From: Bacilli bacterium
GTDB taxonomy: Bacteria > Bacillota_I > Bacilli_A > RF39 > UBA660
DNA: 9,913 nucleotides
Assembly: GCA_017411235.1 (NCBI GenBank)
Contig: JAFPMR010000187.1
Location: 1 to 9,913 of the forward strand
Direction of reading: 5' to 3'
The notes under the pieces are model-generated. The model was not told the DNA's origin. It searched no databases and was given only the letters and a program-made list of their open reading frames with translations. How positions within the stretch are numbered: position 1 is the first letter of the stretch; each line of letters begins with the position of its first letter. The translations under genes were made by a program, and so were the position numbers. Below are positions 5,023 through 9,913 of the stretch, in pieces.

Positions 5023-7086
5023 ATTTATTAATGTTTTTCTTCTTTGATTAGTTAATGCATATATAACTGCTCCAGAGATGAACATTACACTAATAACCAT
5101 TATAATTTTACTTCCTGTATTTGGATTAACATTATTAGCTAATTCTAATACTTCACATAATGATGGAGTAATAATCATTTCACCAGCTACTAGTGTTTCT
5201 TTTTCTACATATTCAAATGCTTTGAATTTAGCAGCAGAATCTATTTTTGATGTTGCTTGATAGTTATTAGAACTATTTAGTTTAATATATTGGATCATAT
5301 TATTTGGTTCATCAAATAGATTTCTAGATGCAATATAGAAGCTTCCATATGGATCGTTTGCAGGAATTATCATAACTTTATTAGTATATAGAGCATTTTC
5401 ATCTGTTATAAAACCATTCTTACCTGAATATTTGAATATGAAGTTAACGTTATCATCATTTTGAATATATCCGGTTAAAGTTAGTTTTTTTCCACCTTCG
5501 TTAACAAACATTAAGTAATCTTTAAATTCATTATAATCAGGATCATTACTAGGTACTTCTGTAACTTCCCATAGTGTATTTTCAGCAGGTTCATCATTTA
5601 ATACATAGAAGTATTCTTTACCATCAATGATGTTGTATTCTTGTATTACAAGAGCTTCTTCAGCTTTTACATCTCCTCTTAGATAGACGAATCTACTTCC
5701 ACCTTCTGTTGCATATAATCTATTATTGGTAGTTAAGGTATATGTGTGTCCAGGTTTAATATCTGTTGGGAATACTTGCACCCATTTACTAATCTCTTCT
5801 TTTTTATATGAAACGTTCTTTTGAGGTAATGTGTAATAGTTACCATTAATTAATGCTTTTACTTCATAATTGATTTGAGTATCGCTACCGTCATGGAAGA
5901 CTGGTAGGTCTTCATATGTATATTCAAATCCTGTTTTATTATTAAGTTTTACTTCTTCATTTTTAACTTTTTTACCATCAGCAAATAATTGAAGAGTAAC
6001 ACCTTCTTCTTTTTTACTTTCACATTGGCTACAGTCAAGATTTAATTTAATATTTCTCTTAACTTCACTTTCTTTATTAAGGACAACTGAATCTGTTGCA
6101 CACATCGTTTCTTTAACAGTTACATTAACTGCTACTTGAACATCTGCTTCAATATATTCATAAGCTTTAAATAAGCCAGCTGAACTCTTATGAGATGTTG
6201 CATAATAATTATTTCCATTTACTGCTAAATATTCGGTTCTATTATATTTGTCTAGTGGGGCTTCGAATAGATTTCTTGATGTTATATAGAATTTACCTCT
6301 TGAGTTCTCACTAGGTATTATTTGAACTTTATTTGTATATAAAGCATTTTCATCTGTTATAAAACCATTCTTACCTGAATATTTGAATATGAAGTTAACT
6401 CTATCATCATCTTGAATATATCCGGTTAAAGTTAGTTTTTTTCCACCTTCGTTAACAAACACTAAGTAATCTTTAAATTCGTTATAATTTGGATCGTCTG
6501 TTGGAACAGCTTCTACCTTCCATTCTGTATTATTTTTTGGTACTTCATTTAGTGAATAATAAGATGGTTTACCATTAATAAATACATAATCGTTTTCTAT
6601 GATTGCTTCTTCAGCCTTTACATCGCCTCTTAGATAGATAACTTGTGGTAAGCCATTGAATTCATATAATGTATTTTCTGCTGTAATAACATAAGTATGG
6701 CCAGGTTTAATGTCTTCTGGTAATACTTGTACCCATTTATCTACGTGTTTTTTGGCATATGAATAATTGTCTGAATCAATCATTCGATAAATACCATCTT
6801 CTAGGATTTTGACTTCGTATTTGATTTCTTTATTGGTATTACTATGGAATACTTCTAAGTTATCATATACGTATGTGTAGTTGTTGGCTTTGTTTAAGAT
6901 ATGCTCGCCATCTTCAACTTTTTCACCATCTGCGAATAGTTGAATAACAACTTCTTTATTGGCATCAACTTCGCAACCTTCATGATTAAAATTTACAGTT
7001 ATTGTTTTATTAAATACACCGAAAGCTCTTACACTTAATGGTATAAACAATAAGAACAATATGAAAGCTAATAATGCTTTTTTCAT
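5011..7086 (-). CDS. Secreted cell-wall-anchored protein with two large repeats and CnaB-like domains
   Basis: The protein has 691 residues. Residues 1-21 are a signal peptide (basic start, hydrophobic core, likely cleavage after SVRA). Two homologous units follow, about 28-330 and 345-645, offset by exactly 317 residues. Each opens with a CnaB-like beta-sandwich (VVIQLFADGEKV at 46-57, VTLQLFADGKKV at 363-374; then a TY-x-DLPVFH-type strand). Each then has a larger domain running from WVQV-x-P-x-DIKPGHTY through YLRGDVKAEEA and NEGGKKLTLTGYIQ to an FKAYEY or FKAFEY strand. I do not recognise that second domain; a lectin-like beta-trefoil is only a guess. The C-terminus has NPNTG (654-658), a hydrophobic stretch (661-678) and a basic tail with RRK, the layout of a sortase substrate, though LPXTG is changed to NPNTG. 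It is probably an adhesin or structural surface protein. It has its own promoter and terminator, and no sortase or pilin gene is adjacent. Confidence 0.85.
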   Translation of the reverse strand: MKKALLAFILFLLFIPLSVRAFGVFNKTITVNFNHEGCEVDANKEVVIQLFADGEKVEDGEHILNKANNYTYVYDNLEVFHSNTNKEIKYEVKILEDGIYRMIDSDNYSYAKKHVDKWVQVLPEDIKPGHTYVITAENTLYEFNGLPQVIYLRGDVKAEEAIIENDYVFINGKPSYYSLNEVPKNNTEWKVEAVPTDDPNYNEFKDYLVFVNEGGKKLTLTGYIQDDDRVNFIFKYSGKNGFITDENALYTNKVQIIPSENSRGKFYITSRNLFEAPLDKYNRTEYLAVNGNNYYATSHKSSAGLFKAYEYIEADVQVAVNVTVKETMCATDSVVLNKESEVKRNIKLNLDCSQCESKKEEGVTLQLFADGKKVKNEEVKLNNKTGFEYTYEDLPVFHDGSDTQINYEVKALINGNYYTLPQKNVSYKKEEISKWVQVFPTDIKPGHTYTLTTNNRLYATEGGSRFVYLRGDVKAEEALVIQEYNIIDGKEYFYVLNDEPAENTLWEVTEVPSNDPDYNEFKDYLMFVNEGGKKLTLTGYIQNDDNVNFIFKYSGKNGFITDENALYTNKVMIIPANDPYGSFYIASRNLFDEPNNMIQYIKLNSSNNYQATSKIDSAAKFKAFEYVEKETLVAGEMIITPSLCEVLELANNVNPNTGSKIIMVISVMFISGAVIYALTNQRRKTLINKAR
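5388..5545 (-). repeat. High-identity segment of the second internal repeat
   Basis: Within the gene, bases 5392-5448 (57 nt) and 5461-5510 (50 nt) are identical to 6343-6399 and 6412-6461, 951 nt away, which is 317 codons. Around this core the repeats differ at many positions. The segment encodes the NEGGKKLTLTGY to ENALYTNKV region. Confidence 0.9.
6339..6496 (-). repeat. High-identity segment of the first internal repeat
   Basis: This is the partner of 5388-5545, displaced by 951 nt. Identity is kept at synonymous sites as well as in the protein, unlike the flanking parts of the two units. Confidence 0.9.
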
Positions 7087-7109
7087 ATAATCACCTACTC
7101 TATAGTTAT

Positions 7110-7138
7110 ATTTTACTATTAAAGTGAACTTTAGCCAA
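7110..7138 (-). promoter_or_regulatory. Promoter of the repeat surface protein, with a dyad in the spacer
   Basis: The -35 box TTGGCT (7133-7138) and -10 box TAAAAT (7110-7115) are 17 nt apart. The spacer contains the near-perfect palindrome TAAAGTGAACTTTA (7120-7133), with 6-bp arms around a two-base centre. This is a classic position for a repressor to block RNA polymerase. Confidence 0.65.
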
Positions 7139-7180
7139 TATAAAATATATACTTCTATACATTTTCTTTTGTTAAATGCA

Positions 7181-7203
7181 AAAAAAGACTCTAATGAGTC
7201 TTT
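7181..7203 (-). terminator. Terminator of the deoD-Nudix operon
   Basis: AAAGACTC and GAGTCTTT form an 8-bp stem with a four-base loop, followed on the minus strand by a run of seven T, the first three of which close the stem. The TAG stop (7191-7193) is at the stem-loop border. Confidence 0.85.
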
Positions 7204-7616
7204 AATTTATTTAGTTCAATCCATACTAGTGGTGATACTTTATCCTGCGTCAAATCGGCGATTTCATACCATTGAGCACCTAGTGAATCATGACCATCTG
7301 CATCACTTTTTAAGTTGTTGTTCTCTAAAGTAACTTTGTAAAATATTCCGATATGATGCATTTTTTCTTTTTCATTATGATGAGTCCAGTTTACAACTAT
7401 AGATTCTGTATCAAATAATTCATATTCTTTTACATTGGCATTTAGTTCTTCTTTAATCTCTCTTATTAATGTTTCTTCTGGTCTTTCACCATGTTCAATA
7501 CTTCCTCCTGGTAAGTCTAGTTTACCAGTATAAGCACCTCTAGATTTTAATATCAGTGCAATTTTATCTTCATTGATTATTAAACCATATACTCCAAGAT
7601 GTCTAGTTTCTTTCAT
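7191..7616 (-). CDS. Nudix hydrolase
   Basis: The 141-residue protein has a clear Nudix box at residues 38-60: Gly38, then Glu44, then the helix REIKEEL (52-58) carrying the metal-binding Glu53, Glu56 and Glu57. The usual glycine after EE-x is Asn59, a mild departure. Nudix enzymes hydrolyse nucleoside diphosphates linked to another group, such as oxidised dNTPs, ADP-ribose or nucleotide sugars. The specificity cannot be read here. The short single-domain build and the N-terminal VYGLIINEDKIALI strand pair resemble the MutT/NudF-like house-cleaning type. It has a good ribosome site (AAAGGAGAAG) and follows deoD without a terminator, which suggests a role in nucleotide salvage or clean-up. Confidence 0.93.
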   Translation of the reverse strand: MKETRHLGVYGLIINEDKIALILKSRGAYTGKLDLPGGSIEHGERPEETLIREIKEELNANVKEYELFDTESIVVNWTHHNEKEKMHHIGIFYKVTLENNNLKSDADGHDSLGAQWYEIADLTQDKVSPLVWIELNKLKTH

Positions 7617-7660
7617 ATTACTTCTCCTTTAAAAGATAAAAGCAGATATTGATCTAATTT

Positions 7661-8362
7661 TTATTCTATTGATTCTAATGCTAATTCTATCATTTGTTTA
7701 AAGCTGTTTTGTCTTTCTTCAGCAGTTGTTTCAGCATGAGTAACTAAATTATCAGAGATAGTTAGAATACATGCTGCTTTCTTTCCTAATACATTAGCAT
7801 TATGGAATAAAGCAAATGATTCCATTTCTACACAGCAACAACCATATTTTTCGTGTAATTCTCTAAAGTTATCTTTTTCTTTGTAGAATATATCACTACT
7901 ATGAATATTATTATAGTGAACATTGATTCCTAATCTTTGTGCTGTTTCTTTTATATGGTTATTTAATTCTTCATTACCATGAAGAATATTTCTTTCTTCA
8001 CCATTTTGAGTTTTAGCAAATGATGATTCACTATATGCTCCTTTTGCTAAAACAATATCATATAGATTTAATTTATCAGTATATGCTCCAGCAGAACCTA
8101 CTCTAATAATTGTATCTACGTCATAGAATTTAAACAATTCATAAGAATATATTCCTATACTAGGCATTCCCATTCCTGATGCCATTACTGTTACAGGTTT
8201 TCCTTTATATGTACCAGTGTATGCAAATACATTACGTACTTTGTTTACTAATTTATAGTCGTCTAAAAAGTTTTCAGCAATGAATTTTGCTCTTAATGGA
8301 TCTCCTGGCATTAAAACTGTTTTTGCAATATCTTCTTTATTTGCTTCGTTATGTGGTGTCAT
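7661..8362 (-). CDS. deoD: Purine nucleoside phosphorylase, DeoD type
   Basis: This 233-residue protein matches the hexameric DeoD phosphorylases, which split purine (deoxy)ribonucleosides with phosphate into free base and (deoxy)ribose 1-phosphate for salvage. The residues used by the E. coli enzyme are all here with the same numbering: His4 in MTPH, Gly20 and Arg24 in MPGDPLR, Arg43 (donated by the neighbouring subunit), Arg87 and Ser90 in IIRVGS, Glu179-Met180-Glu181 in VEMES, the general acid Asp204 in ISDNLVTH, and Arg217 in EERQ. Length is normal, so the protein looks intact and active. Three cysteines in a row (175-177) just before the VEMES motif are a local oddity. A Nudix gene follows after 44 nt with no terminator between, so the two are probably one operon. 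Confidence 0.97.
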   Translation of the reverse strand: MTPHNEANKEDIAKTVLMPGDPLRAKFIAENFLDDYKLVNKVRNVFAYTGTYKGKPVTVMASGMGMPSIGIYSYELFKFYDVDTIIRVGSAGAYTDKLNLYDIVLAKGAYSESSFAKTQNGEERNILHGNEELNNHIKETAQRLGINVHYNNIHSSDIFYKEKDNFRELHEKYGCCCVEMESFALFHNANVLGKKAACILTISDNLVTHAETTAEERQNSFKQMIELALESIE

Positions 8363-8389
8363 ATTATTCCTCCTATACTAACCTTTTAA

Positions 8390-8398
8390 ATTATATCA
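8390..8398 (-). promoter_or_regulatory. Extended -10 promoter of deoD
   Basis: The minus strand reads TGATATAAT, a TGN-TATAAT extended -10. No recognisable -35 box exists, because that region is the upstream terminator hairpin and its T run. The ribosome site AGGAGG (8369-8374) follows, six bases before the ATG. Confidence 0.72.
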
Positions 8399-8399
8399 T

Positions 8400-8429
8400 A
8401 AAAAAGACTAGATTTCTCTAGTCTTTTTT
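8400..8429 (-). terminator. Terminator of the ATP-grasp gene
   Basis: GACTAGA and TCTAGTC pair around a four-base loop, and A/T runs extend the stem on both sides. The TAG stop at 8418-8420 is in the stem. The T run leads straight into the extended -10 of deoD. The long A and T flanks mean it could also stop plus-strand transcripts, but no plus-strand gene is seen nearby. Confidence 0.88.
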
Positions 8430-9464
8430 TAACGTTAATGATAAAGCTGTTGCTCTTATTCTACCATCTGCTTCTTTTCTTTCTTCTGGTGTTGTATAAG
8501 CAAGACCTTGTCTCATTGAATAGTCTCCTAACATAGGTCTACTATGATATTCTAATAAGAACCATTTGTTCTTAATTCTATCGTAAATATAATCGAATCC
8601 GCAGATTATTCCTAATTCACTACAATATTCAGAATGAACTTCTTTAGTTGCTCTTACTATTTTAGCAAATTCTTCACTATCAATTTCATGTTTTTCTAAC
8701 ATTTTTCTTTCAAAATCATCATAGTGATCTTCGCCAAGTAATATATTACTTCCACCAGATAAGGTATTAGATACGATTGAATCTGTAGATAATGGATATA
8801 CTTTACTTAATAGGTATCCTAATAAGCTTGTTCTATCTTGTAATACTTCAGGTTTTTTGTATTTTAATACTGCATATAATAAATCACTAGATGATGAAGT
8901 TAATAATCTTACAGTAGTATTAAATCTTGTGGGAGTTTCTATATATTCTTGAACATAGAAATTTGTATTTAAATACTCATCATAATTAATACTACTTCTT
9001 GGATCGCTTGTAGATACAGGCAATAACATTATTAATGATTTATCTAATAAGATATCAACTGCGCATAATAAGTTTTCATAATCGCCTTCTGTTTCAATTA
9101 AGAATTTTTCTCTACCACCATTTTGGTTTTCATTTTTTAAAACAAATGGTACCTTATATTTATGTCTATATAAATCGAATAAGTTTAACTTAGTAGTAGG
9201 AGGTTTTATTACTCCATTGGTTGCAAGATTTTCTCTAATAGCTGCATCAACTACTGTTTTGTATTCTTCCATATTATTACATATATATGCTTGTCTTCTA
9301 CCAGTAACAAATATAGTACTAGGATCAGCATTAACGATATTATCTACTACTTTATATCCTTTAGCTATTAAACTTATTTTTAAATTTGGATCTGTTTCGT
9401 CTCTTAGATAAATTGATTGTCCTTCTGAGAATGGTAATTCATCATATGTTATAATTCTTTCCAT
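8418..9464 (-). CDS. ATP-grasp domain protein, substrate unknown
   Basis: The protein has 348 residues from the chosen start. The sequence shows an ATP-grasp pattern: a nucleotide-binding strand and glycine loop, VLKNENQNGGREKF, at about residues 108-121; FYVQEYIETP, the hinge segment, at 169-178; an arginine in TVRLL at 184-188; and GFDYIYDRIKNKWFLLEYH, the metal-binding end of the fold, at 289-307. In this last motif Glu305 is kept, and His307 sits where many relatives have Asn. ATP-grasp enzymes join a carboxylate to an amine or thiol through an acyl-phosphate. The partner substrate is not evident, and neither neighbour gives a pathway. No signal peptide or membrane helix is visible, so it is probably cytosolic. 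It is a single-gene unit with its own promoter and terminator. It shares an unusual promoter block with the gene at 45-467. The fold assignment is fairly secure and the function is open. Confidence 0.8.
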   Translation of the reverse strand: MERIITYDELPFSEGQSIYLRDETDPNLKISLIAKGYKVVDNIVNADPSTIFVTGRRQAYICNNMEEYKTVVDAAIRENLATNGVIKPPTTKLNLFDLYRHKYKVPFVLKNENQNGGREKFLIETEGDYENLLCAVDILLDKSLIMLLPVSTSDPRSSINYDEYLNTNFYVQEYIETPTRFNTTVRLLTSSSSDLLYAVLKYKKPEVLQDRTSLLGYLLSKVYPLSTDSIVSNTLSGGSNILLGEDHYDDFERKMLEKHEIDSEEFAKIVRATKEVHSEYCSELGIICGFDYIYDRIKNKWFLLEYHSRPMLGDYSMRQGLAYTTPEERKEADGRIRATALSLTLKKD

Positions 9465-9470
9465 ATAAAA

Positions 9471-9480
9471 CCCCCCCTCT
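9471..9480 (-). promoter_or_regulatory. G-run ribosome binding site of the ATP-grasp gene
   Basis: The minus strand reads AGAGGGGGGG, with seven consecutive G, six bases before the ATG at 9464. This site decides the start. The in-frame ATG at 9536 lies upstream of the -10 box and inside the conserved promoter block, so it would not be in the mRNA from this promoter. Confidence 0.75.
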
Positions 9481-9494
9481 TTTATCCGTATGTA

Positions 9495-9523
9495 ATTATA
9501 CTTTTTATCTTTAAATAACTCAA
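9495..9523 (-). promoter_or_regulatory. Promoter of the ATP-grasp gene
   Basis: The -35 box TTGAGT (9518-9523) and the -10 box TATAAT (9495-9500) are separated by exactly 17 nt. Transcription would begin near 9488 and give a leader of about 24 nt before the chosen ATG at 9464. Confidence 0.8.
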
Positions 9524-9536
9524 ATTTTGCTATCAA
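9507..9536 (-). promoter_or_regulatory. Conserved 30-nt block over the ATP-grasp promoter
   Basis: Read on the minus strand the block is TTGATAGCAAAATTTGA, four variable bases, TTTAAA, one variable base, AT. The same pattern occurs at 510-539 upstream of the 140-residue gene, with 25 of 30 positions identical and the first 17 all identical. In both places the last four bases of the 17-mer are the first four of the predicted -35 box. It may be a shared operator or activator site. An alternative promoter register (TTGATA, 17 nt, TAAAGA) also falls within it. Confidence 0.6.
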
Positions 9537-9560
9537 AAAAGACTAGAAATTCTAGCCTTT
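9535..9560 (-). terminator. Rho-independent terminator of the ABC-F gene
   Basis: On the minus strand GGCTAGA, a three-base loop and TCTAGTC form a 7-bp stem, followed by a T run. One pair is G-U in the minus-strand RNA but would be an A-C mismatch in plus-strand RNA, so the hairpin is built for the minus strand. The stop codon is in the 5' arm. The end of the T run merges with the conserved promoter block of the next gene. Confidence 0.85.
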
Positions 9561-9913
9561 ATTTTTGTTATATTTTATAAAATAATCATAGTTTCCTATG
9601 TATTCAGTTATTTCATTATTAGCTATATATAATATTTTATTTGCCAATTTATTAATGAAATAACGATCATGAGATACAAATAGGATTGTTCCTGCAAATT
9701 CCTTTAATGCTTCTTCTAATGTTTCTTTAGTAAAGATATCTATATGATTGGTAGGTTCATCTAAGATGATAAAGTTACATTTATCTTGTATTAAAGTAAA
9801 TAGCTTTAATCTTACTTTTTCACCACCAGATAGTTTAGTTATCTTTTTAAAGACATTTTCTCCATAGAAATGAAATTTATTTAAGGCGCTCCTTAGATGA
9901 GATTCTTCTCCAT
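9552..9913 (-). CDS. ABC-F family ATPase, C-terminal part (5' end outside window)
   Basis: Only the last 119 residues are inside the window. They read in one frame and contain the ABC signature LSGGE, the Walker B and D-loop sequence ILDEPTNHID, and the switch region FVSHDRYF. DEPTNH followed by a SHDRYF motif is diagnostic of ABC-F proteins, which have two fused ATPase domains and no membrane domain and act on ribosomes as translation factors or as antibiotic-resistance ribosomal protection proteins. Because the protein ends about 40 residues after the switch histidine, this is the second ATPase domain, and there is no long C-terminal coiled coil of the Uup kind. Which ABC-F subfamily it belongs to, and whether it protects against a drug, cannot be told from this fragment. 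The TAG stop at 9552-9554 lies inside the terminator hairpin. Confidence 0.93.
   Translation of the reverse strand, partial: GEESHLRSALNKFHFYGENVFKKITKLSGGEKVRLKLFTLIQDKCNFIILDEPTNHIDIFTKETLEEALKEFAGTILFVSHDRYFINKLANKILYIANNEITEYIGNYDYFIKYNKNKG

Noticed and set aside
5078..5260. Plus-strand open frame of 60 codons
   Set aside because: It is antisense to the C-terminal end of the surface protein. The apparent hydrophobic start is the complement of the wall-sorting region.
7124..7333. Plus-strand open frame of 69 codons
   Set aside because: It crosses a terminator and runs antisense into the Nudix gene, with no promoter or ribosome site.
9217..9411. Plus-strand open frame of 64 codons
   Set aside because: It is antisense to the ATP-grasp gene, with no supporting signals.
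9465..9536. N-terminal extension of the ATP-grasp protein from an upstream in-frame ATG
   Set aside because: The extra 24 codons cover the promoter and the conserved block, and no ribosome site precedes that ATG. The G-run ribosome site fits the ATG at 9464.
45..9554. Reading TGA as tryptophan (mycoplasma-type code)
   Set aside because: Trp codons checked in several genes are TGG, and all frames close with TAA or TAG at terminators without needing TGA read-through.

Overview
The window is AT-rich and uses the standard code, since tryptophan is TGG wherever I checked. Shine-Dalgarno sites are strong (AGGAGG, GAGGTGA, AAGGAG), -10 boxes are TATAAT and often carry an upstream TG, and Rho-independent terminators are frequent. 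One protein carries a sortase-type cell-wall sorting signal. Together these point to a low-GC Gram-positive bacterium (Bacillota), perhaps a gut Bacilli or Erysipelotrichia relative. That lineage placement is inference. I see no tRNA, rRNA, CRISPR array, insertion sequence or prophage gene.

All twelve genes lie on the minus strand, so transcription runs from high to low coordinates. In that order the window holds: the C-terminal end of an ABC-F ATPase (9552-9913); an ATP-grasp protein of unknown substrate (8418-9464); deoD purine nucleoside phosphorylase with a Nudix hydrolase in one operon (7661-8362, 7191-7616); a secreted, probably wall-anchored protein with two 317-residue repeats (5011-7086); a YitT-family membrane protein (4063-4941); a six-helix membrane protein coupled to an unknown helical protein (3348-4004, 2567-3337); a GT2 glycosyltransferase (1906-2505); a PfkB-fold protein overlapping a stand-alone Smr-domain gene (937-1842, 681-953); and an unknown 140-residue protein (45-467).

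The layout is very compact. Eight terminators are visible, and in each the stop codon of the gene lies in the hairpin or its A/T extension. Three of them run directly into the extended -10 promoter of the next gene. Most genes are therefore short independent units that share little function. The clear functional pairing is deoD with the Nudix gene, in nucleotide salvage or clean-up.

The most interesting unexplained signal is regulatory. The promoters of the ATP-grasp gene and of the unknown 140-residue gene, about 9 kb apart, share a 17-nt identical sequence inside a 30-nt block (25 of 30 identical). The block sits in the same register to both -35 boxes, and both leaders carry an unusual G-run ribosome binding site. 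Other points are a PfkB-fold protein whose catalytic GAGD motif reads GCGT, recent homogenisation between the two repeats of the surface protein, and dyads that look like operators in two promoter spacers.
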